Position numbers and translations under genes: made by a program
Assembly (NCBI GenBank): GCA_015075725.1
Contig: JABTTV010000001.1
Coordinates: forward strand, 2,418,001-2,482,000
Direction: 5' to 3'
DNA from: Anaerolineales bacterium
GTDB taxonomy: Bacteria; Chloroflexota; Anaerolineae; Anaerolineales; Villigracilaceae
Length of the DNA: 64,000 bases
Shown: piece after piece, positions 8,481-17,745 of the stretch
How the letters are laid out: every line of letters begins with the position of its first letter
Numbering within the stretch: position 1 is the stretch's first letter
Notes under the pieces: model-generated
Told to the model about the DNA's origin: nothing
Databases searched by the model: none
What the model saw: only the letters and a program-made list of their open reading frames with translations

Positions 8481-9557
8481 TTAAGTAGGATTGTTGCTCA
8501 GCCCACGCCGGGCGAGACTTGCGCCTTTGGATTTGTAATGAACGTCTGCTGTGGATCTTAATCGTTCTGCAGCAGCTTCGGGGGTGATATCTCTTTGCGG
8601 CATTCCCAACATCTCGTAACCGACCATAAATTTGCGTACGGTCGCCGAGCGCAGCAGCGGCGGATAGAAATGCACATGCAGCACCCATTCTGGATGTGGC
8701 TGATTGTCAGCAGTGGCTTGGTGGAAACCCATCGAGTAGGGGAAGGAAATTTCGAAGAGATTGTCGTAACGGGTGGTGACCTGTTTGAAGATCTCCGCCA
8801 ACGCAGAGACTTCGCTGGCGGTTAAGTCTTTCAGGTAGGCTGTGGGTCTATGGGCAGTGACCAACACTTCAAACGGCCACACTGCCCAGAACGGAACCAT
8901 CGCCGTGAAGTGATCATTGGCAAACAAGATGCGGTCTTTCTGCCTGTGTTCCTCATGCAAATAATCCAACAAAAGCGGACGTCCATTCCCGGCCAAATAT
9001 TCCTTCTGGGTGACGAATTCCTTCACGATCTCATTCGGTGGCTGGGACTGCGCCCAGATCTGGCTGTGCGGATGCGGGTTCGAGCAGCCCATCATCGCGC
9101 CTTTATTCTCGAAGACCTGCACGTAATGGATGTAATCCAGCTCCATCAACCTGGCTGATTGGCTTGACCATGTGTTCAACACGTTTTCGATGGCGGGCAG
9201 GTCGAGCTCGGGCAGGGTCAGGTCGTGGCGGGGTGAGAAACAAACCACCAGACATTGTCCCTGCTCGGCTGCAGAGACAAGCAGCGGGTGGGATGACGCG
9301 GGAACTTCGTCATCAACATCAGGCAATAGCGCGGCAAAGTCATTGGGGAAAACAAATGTGGTGCTGTAATCGGGGTTGAAAACTCCGCCCGCCCTTTCAT
9401 TGCGCGGACAGAGATAGCACGTGGGGTCGTAGTGGGGCAGAGATTCAGCGGCGAGTTTTTCCACCTGCCCGAGCCACGGGCGCTTGGCGCGGTGCGGCGA
9501 GACGAGCACCCATTCGCCTGTCAGTGCGTTATAGCGGCGGTGAGGATTGTTGAGCAT
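8481..9557 (-). CDS. galT: Galactose-1-phosphate uridylyltransferase
   Basis: 358 residues from ATG 9557, chosen because AAGGA stands 6 nt upstream; an upstream GTG-initiated frame lacks such a site. The enzyme exchanges galactose-1-phosphate with UDP-glucose in the Leloir pathway. Seen: [18 protein letters not shown] at the N terminus, a zinc CYLC pair (47 and 50), and the active-site NPHPHSQIW with nucleophile His about 164, plus the C-terminal HVHFYPP. It is divergent from a LacI-type regulator, with the shared 203-bp region holding a tandem operator, so the locus is probably induced by a galactose-containing sugar. No galK or galE is visible nearby. Confidence 0.95.
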   Translation of the reverse strand: MLNNPHRRYNALTGEWVLVSPHRAKRPWLGQVEKLAAESLPHYDPTCYLCPRNERAGGVFNPDYSTTFVFPNDFAALLPDVDDEVPASSHPLLVSAAEQGQCLVVCFSPRHDLTLPELDLPAIENVLNTWSSQSARLMELDYIHYVQVFENKGAMMGCSNPHPHSQIWAQSQPPNEIVKEFVTQKEYLAGNGRPLLLDYLHEEHRQKDRILFANDHFTAMVPFWAVWPFEVLVTAHRPTAYLKDLTASEVSALAEIFKQVTTRYDNLFEISFPYSMGFHQATADNQPHPEWVLHVHFYPPLLRSATVRKFMVGYEMLGMPQRDITPEAAAERLRSTADVHYKSKGASLARRGLSNNPT

Positions 9558-9694
9558 GGTCATTCCTTTTCGAAAATAATCTCGACCCATTCGAGGGTTT
9601 CGTGTTTAACATCTTTAAGCTCGATCGAATTCGAGAGATTATGGATCGTATTAAAGCGCGTAGCCAATGATGACTAAAATTGGAAGTTGCCTAC

Positions 9695-9723
9695 TTGACA
9701 AAGGTATTTTTTTTATGTAGACT
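9695..9723 (+). promoter_or_regulatory. Promoter of the LacI-type regulator gene
   Basis: TTGACA (9695-9700), 17-nt spacer, TAGACT (9718-9723): close to a sigma-70 consensus. Predicted transcription start is near 9730, inside the tandem operator. Confidence 0.75.
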
Positions 9724-9726
9724 CAT

Positions 9727-9750
9727 GTTACCGCTCACGTGACCGGTCAC
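9727..9750. promoter_or_regulatory. Tandem LacI-family operator
   Basis: GTGACCGGTCAC (9739-9750) is a perfect palindrome centred on CG, as LacI-family operators are. GTTACCGCTCAC (9727-9738) abuts it directly and matches at 10 of 12 positions. Both lie over the predicted start site of the regulator gene. Confidence 0.7.
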
Positions 9751-9760
9751 ATTATATCAA

Positions 9761-10783
9761 ATGGCTCCCAACCGTCCTACAATCCGTGATGTCGCCCGCC
9801 AGGCTGGTGTTTCGCACCAGACCGTTTCGCGTGTGATCAACGGCAGTAACGATGTCTTGCCAGAGACCCGCGCAGTGGTGGAAGCCGCCATTGAAGAGTT
9901 GGGATACCGCCCCAGTGCCATAGCCCGTTCGATGGCACGCGGTTTGACCCACACTCTCGCGATCATTTCCCCTAATCTTACAGACTATACCTTTGCCAGC
10001 ATTGTGGAAGGCGCCGAGGTGGAAGCACGCCGGCACAATTATTTTGTTTTGTCTTCCTCTGCATCAGACCAGCAGGCTTTTCACGACCTTGTTGAGGAGT
10101 TGGTTGGTCATCGCCGGGTGGACGGATTGATCGTCATCAATCCGTATGCCGATGAACGTTATCAGCACGTTCCAAAGAATTTTCCTGTGGTCTTTGTTGG
10201 CGCCCGCTCCCATGATGAAGAGGTCTGCTCGATCTCTCTGGATGATGAAAAAGTGGCTTATGAAGCCACCCAACATTTGATCTCGCTGGGTCATAAGCGC
10301 GTCGCTTTGGTGACCGGCCCAATGGCTGAAGATTGTTCTCAAGATCGTCTGGAAGGTTTCCGCCGCGCTCTGGATGAGGCGGGAATTTCGTTCGATGAAT
10401 CGCTGGTCTTCGAAGGGGATTGGTCGGCTTCTTCGGGACGTGATGCGCTTCTGGATTTTATTAAAAAGAACAATGTACCGACGGCTGTTTTTGCCCAGAA
10501 CGACCGCATGGCAATGGGGGTGCTGCGCGCGGCGCGGGATGTGAACCTGAACGTGCCGGATCAACTCTCGGTCATCGGCGTGGACGATATGCCCTTATCC
10601 TCCTATTTCGATCCGCCTCTCACCACGATGCGGCAGGACATGCCCCTCATCGGGCAGGAAGCCATCCGCAAGTTGATGGATATCATCAAGAATAAGACCG
10701 TAGAACCAAGCGTTCTCAAATTACCGGCTCAGTTGGTTGTACGTCAATCCACGGTTAAAGGAGGTGATCGAACCTCTCAATAG
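9761..10783 (+). CDS. LacI/GalR-family transcriptional regulator of the sugar locus
   Basis: 340 residues. The N-terminal helix-turn-helix and hinge are classic (TIRDVARQAGVSHQTVSRV, residues 7-25), followed by a periplasmic-binding-protein-like effector domain ending in the usual MDIIKNKTVEPSVLKLPAQL and VVRQST. It probably represses galT, itself and perhaps the transporter genes until its sugar is bound. No SD precedes ATG 9761, but a good promoter and leader do. Its own operator candidate is at 9727-9750. The sugar is not readable from sequence; galT and GH31 neighbours point to a galactoside or related glycoside. Confidence 0.93.
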   Translation: MAPNRPTIRDVARQAGVSHQTVSRVINGSNDVLPETRAVVEAAIEELGYRPSAIARSMARGLTHTLAIISPNLTDYTFASIVEGAEVEARRHNYFVLSSSASDQQAFHDLVEELVGHRRVDGLIVINPYADERYQHVPKNFPVVFVGARSHDEEVCSISLDDEKVAYEATQHLISLGHKRVALVTGPMAEDCSQDRLEGFRRALDEAGISFDESLVFEGDWSASSGRDALLDFIKKNNVPTAVFAQNDRMAMGVLRAARDVNLNVPDQLSVIGVDDMPLSSYFDPPLTTMRQDMPLIGQEAIRKLMDIIKNKTVEPSVLKLPAQLVVRQSTVKGGDRTSQ

Positions 10784-10844
10784 ACAAAGTAAAAATTTCA
10801 CTGAATTAAGAAGAGTGTTTCCATTTCCTAAGGAGAAGAAAAAA

Positions 10845-12233
10845 ATGAAAAAGAATTTGCTCTTGAAGCTTCTGGGGCTTTTCGTAATCGCTTCCTTTGT
10901 GCTGGCTGCGTGCGGCGCGCCTGCCGAAGAAGCCCCTGCGGAACAACCCGCTGCCACAGAAGCGGCTGCCACCGAAGCGGCAATGACCGAAGCTCCCGCC
11001 GAAGGTGAAGTTGCCCTGCGCTGGCGCACCCGCCCAGACAATCAGGAAGAGATCGACGTCTACAGCCAGATCAGCACCGAACTCGATGCCCAGCTCGAAG
11101 GCATCTCCCTCACGTATGAACCCGGTGGTTCCGAAGGCACGAACTACCAGGAACAGCTTCGCGCTGAGGTCGCCGCTGGCACCGCTCCCGATGTTTTCTG
11201 GATCCCCGGAACCGATGTGGCTGACTTCGCCAGCCGCGGTTTGATCCTCAATGCTGCCGACCTCGCTGATGCAACCGAAGGCTATACCGCTGAGAATTTC
11301 TATGAAGGTCCCATGTTCCATCTGACCTATAACCCTGAAACCGGCGCTTCCGGTGACGGCTCGGGTGCGGTCTGGGGTCTGCCCCGCGATGTTTCCACTT
11401 TTGCGCTCTACCTGAACCTGGACCTGATCAATGAAGCTGGAGCTCCCGATCCTCGTGAACTCGCTGCCAACGGTGAATGGGATTGGGACTCCTTCCTTGA
11501 AGTTGCCCAGGCCACCCGCGGTCTCGGTTCTGATATCTACGGGTATGGCGCCTCCGCCTGGTGGGGTCCGTACGGTGTCTGGTTGAACGCATCTGGCGGC
11601 GGATTCTTCACTGAAGACCGCGCTGCCTGCGCGCTCAACACCGAAGAATCTCTTGCCGGTCTCGACTTCCAGCGCTCCCTGTATCAGGACTTCGATGTCG
11701 CCACCCCCTACGGCGAAGATCCCGAGCCGCCTTTCCGCGCTGGCAAGGTTGCCATGTTCCAGAACGGCCGTTGGGCCACCCCGGGTGTCCGCACCGTGGA
11801 CTTCAACTGGGATGTTGTTGAACTGCCAGCCGGTCCCACGGGCACGCCGGGCAACTGGCTGTTCTGGGGCGCTTATGTGATCAACGCCAACACTGAACAC
11901 CCGGAAGAAGCGTGGGCGCTCGTTCAGGCTCTGACCACCGCTGAGACCCAGGGCAAGATCTCCGCTCTCGGCGCGAACATTCCCAGCCGCGTGAGCCAGG
12001 AAGCGCTCGACGCCTTCCTGACCTTCACGCCTCCCGCCAACAACCAGGCGTTCTTGAACGGCATCGATCCTTCCGCCGCTCCGACCGCTGAAGGTCCGTT
12101 GTGGGCTGGTTCCTGGCCTGAGTTCGACAAGATCATGGGTCCCGCCATCCAGGGTGTGTTGACAGGGGCGACCACCGTCGAAGACTTTGGCGCTACGATC
12201 TGCGACGAAGCCAACAAAGCCTTCAACCCGTAA
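10845..12233 (+). CDS. Sugar ABC transporter substrate-binding lipoprotein
   Basis: 462 residues from ATG 10845 after SD AAGGAG; a frame extending upstream to 10737 overlaps the regulator gene and is not used. It has a lipoprotein signal ending in the lipobox LAAC, then a low-complexity Glu/Ala/Thr/Pro linker (about 27-55) that tethers it to the membrane, then a type-1 extracellular solute-binding fold (RWRTRPDNQEEIDVYSQI, later DVFWIPGTDVADF and AMFQNGRWATPG). It captures a sugar outside the cell for the two permeases downstream. A strong hairpin behind the gene would let it be made in excess over them. No ATPase gene is present here; CUT1 systems often share one. Confidence 0.93.
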   Translation: MKKNLLLKLLGLFVIASFVLAACGAPAEEAPAEQPAATEAAATEAAMTEAPAEGEVALRWRTRPDNQEEIDVYSQISTELDAQLEGISLTYEPGGSEGTNYQEQLRAEVAAGTAPDVFWIPGTDVADFASRGLILNAADLADATEGYTAENFYEGPMFHLTYNPETGASGDGSGAVWGLPRDVSTFALYLNLDLINEAGAPDPRELAANGEWDWDSFLEVAQATRGLGSDIYGYGASAWWGPYGVWLNASGGGFFTEDRAACALNTEESLAGLDFQRSLYQDFDVATPYGEDPEPPFRAGKVAMFQNGRWATPGVRTVDFNWDVVELPAGPTGTPGNWLFWGAYVINANTEHPEEAWALVQALTTAETQGKISALGANIPSRVSQEALDAFLTFTPPANNQAFLNGIDPSAAPTAEGPLWAGSWPEFDKIMGPAIQGVLTGATTVEDFGATICDEANKAFNP

Positions 12234-12250
12234 GGATCCCTTGCACGTCT

Positions 12251-12283
12251 GCGGGGCAGGCAAGCCTTGCCTGCCCCGCTTTT
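12251..12283 (+). terminator. Attenuating terminator between binding protein and permeases
   Basis: GCGGGGCAGGCAA (12251-12263) pairs perfectly with TTGCCTGCCCCGC (12267-12279) around a 3-nt loop and is followed by TTTT. Its place in the operon fits stoichiometric control of binding protein over permeases. Confidence 0.85.
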
Positions 12284-12380
12284 CTGGGGTACAACAAAAT
12301 CCCCAAGCTTCAAATCCATTTGCGGCTTCGAGATTTTTTTGTGTCACTATTCTGAAGTCCCCACCCACGGAGATGAGGAT

Positions 12381-14051
12381 ATGACTGCTCCATCAAGGAT
12401 AGACGCCCAGACCAGCCTGTTATTGAGCATCCACATGATATGGCGCGCCCTGTTCGCCGTTTTGGCGGCGGGCGCCATTGTCATGATATGGATGCGTATG
12501 CCGGAAACGCCTCTGTGGCAAAAAATTCTACTGACGGCGCTCGCGGCAGTCGCATCTGTGCTTAGCGCGTTCGGTTCTTTCCAGATTTCGAAACGCAATC
12601 ATGCCGGGCGCATGGCTTCGCTCTTTCTGGACTACCTGGCATTCGTCTCCTGCTTCGTTGTCGCGTTGAACACGGGTGAATTTTTCATCGGTATCGACGC
12701 TCTCGGTGAGAACTTTAGCAAAGGCCTTCCCTATCTGGGCATTACTGTCCTCGGTTATTTCCTCGGCATGCTGGAGGATTACTTCCCTCAAAGGAAAGCC
12801 AATTCTGAGAACAGCCTCAAGACTGTCAGCCGCTGGGTGATGATCAGCGGGTTTATTCTCTTCCTTTGGCAGGTGAATGCGATCAACGGACTCAGCTATT
12901 TCCTGGGCAAACTTGCCCAGCCTGCCGGGTTGGCTGCCGTGGCGGGTCTTGCCGTCTTCGGTCTTTCGCTTTGGTCGATGAGCCGACCGAATGTGGCGCA
13001 AACCCTCAATGTCAAGACCGGGCACGAGCAGGTTATCAACGGCTGGCTGTTCCTTTCGCCCAACCTGCTGGGCTTCCTCATCTTCTTTGCGGGTCCACTC
13101 GTCCTTTCGTTCTATTTTTCATTTACCGATTCAGACGCCTTCAACCCCCCGAACTGGGTGGGCTTCGAGAACTATGCCAAACTCCTGAACGTTCGTTTTG
13201 CGTTACTGGAGACTCCCACCCAGCTTGCCCGCGAGGTGGTCGATATCAAAGTGTATGACGAAGTGGGGCGCTTCACCATCGGCAACACCGGCATTCTATT
13301 CGCTGCAGCTGATAAATTTTTCTGGCTCGCGCTTCGCAATACCCTGACCTATGTGTTGTTTGCCGTTCCCATGAGCGTGATTCCCGCCCTGGTCCTTTCC
13401 AATATCCTCAACAGCAAACTGCCAGGCATGAAGTTCTTCCGCGCTGTTTATTTCATACCCAGCATTGCGGCGGTTGTGGGCATCTCACTGGTCTGGCAGT
13501 GGTTGTACAACGCCACCATTGGCTATATTAACTACTTCATCACATTGGGGGTCGAGTCCTGGAACAATCTCTTCAACGCGGCCCTGGTGGATCCGAAGAT
13601 CCAATGGGTTTCCGATGAGCGCACCGCTTTAATGTCGGTGATCATCATCGCCGCCTGGCAAACGATGGGCTTTAACACCGTGCTCTTCCTTGCCGGTTTG
13701 CAGAACATCCCCGGCGAGTTGTACGAGGCCGCCACTGTGGACGGCGCAGGCGCATGGGATAAATTCTGGGGCATCACCCTGCCCATGCTGGCGCCCACGA
13801 CTTTCTACGTTGTATCCACCACCACCATTCAAGCCATGCAAGTCTTCGAGCAGGTTTTCATTCTGATGAACCCGGCGGAAGGACCGAATAATTCCACGAT
13901 CACGCTGGTCTTATATCTTTATCGAAGCGGCTTCCAGAACTTCAAGCAGGGATACGCCTCCGCCATCGCATGGATCCTGTTTATCGTCATTTTCGGCCTG
14001 ACGCTCGTTCAATTCCAGCGCCAGCGCCGTTCGAGCATCTACGAAGGTTAA
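12381..14051 (+). CDS. Sugar ABC transporter permease, MalF/UgpA type with long N-terminal membrane extension
   Basis: 556 residues from ATG 12381 with GAGGA upstream; family members are usually near 300-320. The extra 220 N-terminal residues hold about five or six membrane segments (for example GAIVMIWMRM and TVLGYFLGMLEDYF) with no recognised function. The permease core follows (GWLFLSPNLLGFLIFFAGP, about 230 on) and carries the cytoplasmic EAA loop near the C terminus (ELYEAATVDGAGAWDKFWGI, then LPML) that contacts the ATPase. It is spaced 12 nt from the partner permease, so the two are translated together. A sizeable extracytoplasmic loop (about 280-315) is also present. Confidence 0.9.
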   Translation: MTAPSRIDAQTSLLLSIHMIWRALFAVLAAGAIVMIWMRMPETPLWQKILLTALAAVASVLSAFGSFQISKRNHAGRMASLFLDYLAFVSCFVVALNTGEFFIGIDALGENFSKGLPYLGITVLGYFLGMLEDYFPQRKANSENSLKTVSRWVMISGFILFLWQVNAINGLSYFLGKLAQPAGLAAVAGLAVFGLSLWSMSRPNVAQTLNVKTGHEQVINGWLFLSPNLLGFLIFFAGPLVLSFYFSFTDSDAFNPPNWVGFENYAKLLNVRFALLETPTQLAREVVDIKVYDEVGRFTIGNTGILFAAADKFFWLALRNTLTYVLFAVPMSVIPALVLSNILNSKLPGMKFFRAVYFIPSIAAVVGISLVWQWLYNATIGYINYFITLGVESWNNLFNAALVDPKIQWVSDERTALMSVIIIAAWQTMGFNTVLFLAGLQNIPGELYEAATVDGAGAWDKFWGITLPMLAPTTFYVVSTTTIQAMQVFEQVFILMNPAEGPNNSTITLVLYLYRSGFQNFKQGYASAIAWILFIVIFGLTLVQFQRQRRSSIYEG

Positions 14052-14063
14052 CAGGAGGCAGAC

Positions 14064-15287
14064 ATGAAAATACAATCCTACCGTTTTGTCCGCTTCCTGA
14101 GCAATTTCCTCGTCTATTTCATCCTGACCTTCTTCGCGCTCATCATGCTCTTCCCGTTCATGTACATGCTGGCGACCTCGTTCAAGATTCCCTCGGACAC
14201 ATTCCGCTATCCGCCGCGCATGTTCCCGCGCGATCCCATCACCATGCAGGTGGAAGGCTACGATGAACCTCTCCCTCTTTACTTCGTGGATGTGGACGGT
14301 GTGCGCAAAGAATTTGCCCTCGCCAGGAGTAACATCAAGGTTGGAACCTATGCGCCTGCCGACGACCCGTCGGCCACCGTCGAGCGCTTCATCTCCGAGG
14401 TCAAGCCGACCGGCGGCGCGATGAACCAGCAGACCGTCACGGTGGACGGCAAGGAGCAAAAACTCTTCGATGTTGACGTGGATGGGCAGGTCGTTCCGAT
14501 GATCCTCCTAAGCCAGACGACCGTGGGGGAGTTTATCGATCCCCAAAATCCCGGGTCTGAGCCGGTTTTCCAAAATGTGCGCTTAAGCGAGCCGGTCGAA
14601 AATATCACCTGGCATCCTGAGAACTACGAGGAAGTCATCGAACTCAACAATATCGGGCGCGCGCTTACCAACACCACACTTGTAACCCTTTTGGTCGTAA
14701 TCGGTCAGCTCCTCACTTCGGTATTTGGCGGCTACGCCTTCGCCCGCCTGAAATTCCCCGGTCGTGACACTGTCTTCGTCTTTTATCTTGGCACCATCAT
14801 GATTCCCTTCGTGATGCTGATCGTGCCTCTTTATCAACTCATGGTGCTCATCGGCTGGACCGACCGCCTCGCATCCCTCATCATCCCGTGGATCTTCACC
14901 GCTTACGGCACCTTCCTCATGCGTCAACACTTCATCACCTTCCCCAAAGAGATCGAAGAAGCCGCAGTGCTGGACGGCGCCTCGCGCTTTGCCATTCTCA
15001 AGGATGTCATCATCCCCGCCTCGGTCCCCGCCCTGGCCACTCAAGCGACATTTACTTTTCTTTACGCCTGGAACTCGTTCATCTGGCCCCTGGTCATCAT
15101 CAACGTTGGTAATGAGAAAAACCACGTGCTCACCCTTGCGCTCAATGTCTTGCGCGGACGCGCCTCCGACACTCCCAACCTCATCCTGGCGGGCGCGGCA
15201 ATCGCCATCATACCGCCGTTGATCGTTTTCATCCTCGGTCAGAGATTTTTTGTGGAGAGTGTGGCAGGCAGCGGCGTAAAGGGTTAG
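14064..15287 (+). CDS. Sugar ABC transporter permease, MalG/UgpE type with large periplasmic insertion
   Basis: 407 residues, SD AGGAGG before ATG 14064; the family norm is about 280. After the first membrane segment and the signature FMYMLATSFK come roughly 130 extra residues (about 55-190), beta-rich and containing repeated DVDG motifs, before the core resumes at NNIGRALTNTTLV. The EAA loop is clear (EEAAVLDGASRFAILKDVI). The insertion should face outside and may contact the binding protein; that is inference. It forms the transmembrane pore with the preceding permease. Confidence 0.9.
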   Translation: MKIQSYRFVRFLSNFLVYFILTFFALIMLFPFMYMLATSFKIPSDTFRYPPRMFPRDPITMQVEGYDEPLPLYFVDVDGVRKEFALARSNIKVGTYAPADDPSATVERFISEVKPTGGAMNQQTVTVDGKEQKLFDVDVDGQVVPMILLSQTTVGEFIDPQNPGSEPVFQNVRLSEPVENITWHPENYEEVIELNNIGRALTNTTLVTLLVVIGQLLTSVFGGYAFARLKFPGRDTVFVFYLGTIMIPFVMLIVPLYQLMVLIGWTDRLASLIIPWIFTAYGTFLMRQHFITFPKEIEEAAVLDGASRFAILKDVIIPASVPALATQATFTFLYAWNSFIWPLVIINVGNEKNHVLTLALNVLRGRASDTPNLILAGAAIAIIPPLIVFILGQRFFVESVAGSGVKG

Positions 15288-15314
15288 CCGTTTTGCGCGG
15301 ACGTTCATCCGCGA

Positions 15315-16100
15315 ATGAATAGGCCATCCATGTCAGACTATGTGCTTCACAACCCGCACCTTGAAGGAGATGCGTTTTTCTGGGATGCAGGCGCGACAGG
15401 GGTGCTGCTATTGCACGGTTTTACCGCCACCACCGCGGAGGTACGCTTGTTCGCCAGGCGGCTTTACGAAAAAGGTTTCAGCGTAGCCGGACCTTTACTG
15501 GCGGGTCATGGCACCCATCCCGAAGACTTGAACCGCGTCAAATGGCAGGATTGGGTCGCGAGCGGGGAAAAGGTCTATACTCAGTTGGCATCCCGATGTG
15601 AAAAGGTCATCCTCGGGGGTGAATCCATGGGCGGGCTGGTCGCTCTGATGCTGGCAAACCTGCATCCCGAAGTTCGAGGCGTGATGTTATATGCGCCTGC
15701 CATCCGATTGACCATTTCCACGATGGATAAAGTCAAACTGTATCTTGGGGCGAACTTCATGCCATTTGCAAGGCGGGAAACCATGGAAGTCTCGGACAAG
15801 TGGCAGGGATACGACCCCGAACTACCCACAAAAGGCATCATACAATTGCTTCAGTTTCAGGATGCGGTGAAGAAAAGATTGCCGGCCATTACCCAGCCCG
15901 TTATTGTGTTTCAGGGGCGGAGAGACACGACCGTACACCCGCAGGCAGGGGATATAATCCTGCGCAGCCTTGCTTCGACGGAGAAGGAACATCACTGGAT
16001 GGAAAGATCAGGCCATCCCATTCTGATCGATGCGGAGTTGGATGCCGTCACCGACCTGTCGCTGCGGTTTATCGATAAAGTAATATCACCCCCCGAATAA
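15315..16100 (+). CDS. Alpha/beta hydrolase, carboxylesterase / monoacylglycerol-lipase type
   Basis: 261 residues with the oxyanion HGFTA (34-38), nucleophile elbow GESMG (Ser 104), acid Asp 204 (GRRDTTV) and His 234 (SGHPI), the layout of the bacterial Est30/thermostable monoacylglycerol lipase group. Expected to cleave carboxyl esters with short or medium acyl chains in the cytoplasm; no signal peptide is present. Start is uncertain: ATG 15315 and ATG 15330 both lack a strong SD. It sits between the permease and a GT-B-like protein in the sugar locus, so it may deacylate an esterified sugar or glycolipid; this is only a guess from position. Confidence 0.85.
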   Translation: MNRPSMSDYVLHNPHLEGDAFFWDAGATGVLLLHGFTATTAEVRLFARRLYEKGFSVAGPLLAGHGTHPEDLNRVKWQDWVASGEKVYTQLASRCEKVILGGESMGGLVALMLANLHPEVRGVMLYAPAIRLTISTMDKVKLYLGANFMPFARRETMEVSDKWQGYDPELPTKGIIQLLQFQDAVKKRLPAITQPVIVFQGRRDTTVHPQAGDIILRSLASTEKEHHWMERSGHPILIDAELDAVTDLSLRFIDKVISPPE

Positions 16101-16171
16101 CCTGCGGTCCGTCATCCAATGGTCTGCGGTCACTAACGAAATTATTTTCATCCTCAAGGAGAGAACTCAAC

Positions 16172-17695
16172 ATGCTTCAAAAGAAGAATGGACGCTACGA
16201 AGTGTATGGCAATCCCATCACCGAGCGTCAATCCCGCGCCGCCGATGCTTGGAAGGACATGCTCGCCAGGAAATTCAATTACGACCCGAACGAAAAATTC
16301 AACCTTACTGTTGAAGATCATCCATATGGCTCGAAAATTTTCGGGCTGAAGAATATTGTCCGCGACGGGATGGGCAAACCCGTGGACAGAAAGAACGGCG
16401 TCATCGTCAGCACCATCCGCATGGGATTCGGTCACTATCGCATCGCGATGGCGGGCGTCTCTGCCGCCAAGGCGATGGGTTTCACTCCCTATTGGCTAGA
16501 TCTGCTTGGCATTCCCGGCATCACCACCGACGTGATCAACTGGTGCAATACCAATTACAGCAAATATTCGCGCATCTCACAGCGTTACCCGTGGTTCGAC
16601 AAGTACGTCTGGGAATCCCTCACCACCGGCGACCCGACTCTACCCGGCTTGGACCAACTCTTTAATTACATGACCAGCACCTGGCCCTGGCGCTTCCTCA
16701 AAACCGAGGTCAAAGATTACAAAATGAGCGAGTTGTTCGCCAACCTGTATGCGGCATTGCCCGCGGACATGCCCACACTCACCTCGCATATGTGGAATTG
16801 CATGGGCGCGGTCGCAGGCGGCATGACCCACGTGGTGGACATGATGTTCGATAACTGGCCCATGGCATTCCAACTGACCGAGGGCGCGAAGCACGCAGTT
16901 CAATCTCCCTCCGGTTATTATGGCTTCCGCGTCATGCGCGGCTTCGATGACAGGGGCAGGATTCTCAAACCCACCCCGTCAGATGCGCTCTTTTTCACCG
17001 GTCACCATGTGGATCATGAACTTGTCGAAAATATCGAAAAGGATTGCGCTGACCGTATGCGCCGCATGAAGGCGAAGGAGCCGCGCCGCTTCCTGTTGAC
17101 GATGGGCGGGGCTGGCGCACAGCGTGAACTCTTCAAAGCCATTGTCGAGCACGTCATTCCGCTGGTCAAACAGGACAAGGTCACACTCTTCGTCAACCTT
17201 GGCGACCACAAGAACAATTGGGAATGGCTGCAAGGCGAACTCAAAGATTACAAAGACCTCATTCAGACCCACTTTACCTGGGAAGACACCAAGGAATTCA
17301 CCGACAGCATCCGCAAGAAGCCCGCGCATGGTTTGCACGTCTTCTTACACGACAACACCTTCCACGCCGTGTATGCCACCAACTATCTCATGCGCGTGGT
17401 GGACGTGATGATCACCAAACCCAGTGAACTCGCCTTCTATCCAGTCCCGAAAATTTTCAATGCCCGCGTCGGCGGACATGAAATGTGGGGCGCCATCCGC
17501 GGCGCAGAGATCGGCGACAGCACCGTTGAAACCCGCACCATTCCGCAGACCCTGCAAGCCATCGACATGCTCACCGACTACGATGACCTGCTCACCATGT
17601 TCTGCGATTGCATCGTCAAGAACAAAAGCATCGGCATCTACGACGGCGCATACAAGAGCGTCGAGCTTGCCACAGGCAAGAAATTCAAACGATAA
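16172..17695 (+). CDS. GT-B-like protein of unknown function
   Basis: 507 residues, SD AAGGAGAG before ATG 16172. I do not recognise a named family. Two regions look like the halves of a GT-B glycosyltransferase: STIRMGFGHYRIAMA (80-94) resembles the N-terminal glycine/His loop of diacylglycerol glycosyltransferases of the MGDG-synthase type, and RRFLLTMGGAGAQRELFK near 305 resembles the start of the nucleotide-sugar-binding half. Between them lie aromatic-rich helices (for example STWPWRFLKTEVKDYK). No signal peptide or clear membrane segment is present. Neighbours are a carboxylesterase and a GH31 glycosidase, so a sugar or glycolipid substrate is plausible. A strong terminator follows the gene. 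Confidence 0.7.
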   Translation: MLQKKNGRYEVYGNPITERQSRAADAWKDMLARKFNYDPNEKFNLTVEDHPYGSKIFGLKNIVRDGMGKPVDRKNGVIVSTIRMGFGHYRIAMAGVSAAKAMGFTPYWLDLLGIPGITTDVINWCNTNYSKYSRISQRYPWFDKYVWESLTTGDPTLPGLDQLFNYMTSTWPWRFLKTEVKDYKMSELFANLYAALPADMPTLTSHMWNCMGAVAGGMTHVVDMMFDNWPMAFQLTEGAKHAVQSPSGYYGFRVMRGFDDRGRILKPTPSDALFFTGHHVDHELVENIEKDCADRMRRMKAKEPRRFLLTMGGAGAQRELFKAIVEHVIPLVKQDKVTLFVNLGDHKNNWEWLQGELKDYKDLIQTHFTWEDTKEFTDSIRKKPAHGLHVFLHDNTFHAVYATNYLMRVVDVMITKPSELAFYPVPKIFNARVGGHEMWGAIRGAEIGDSTVETRTIPQTLQAIDMLTDYDDLLTMFCDCIVKNKSIGIYDGAYKSVELATGKKFKR

Positions 17696-17702
17696 TCAAT
17701 TC

Positions 17703-17738
17703 AGACCTGACAGGTTTCCAAAACCTGTCAGGTCTTTT
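17703..17738 (+). terminator. Terminator, GACCTGACAGG palindrome family
   Basis: AGACCTGACAGGTTT (17703-17717) pairs perfectly with AAACCTGTCAGGTCT (17721-17735) and is followed by T residues. It shares its stem with the terminator at 4171-4208. Confidence 0.85.
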
Positions 17739-17745
17739 AATTTCC

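Noticed and set aside
10806..12368. Open frame of 520 codons on the minus strand across the binding-protein gene
   Set aside because: It mirrors a strongly supported lipoprotein gene and has no SD or protein-like motif.
14583..15308. Open frame of 241 codons on the minus strand across the MalG-type permease gene
   Set aside because: Shadow of the permease frame; composition is Asp/Arg/Gly-biased and no motif is seen.
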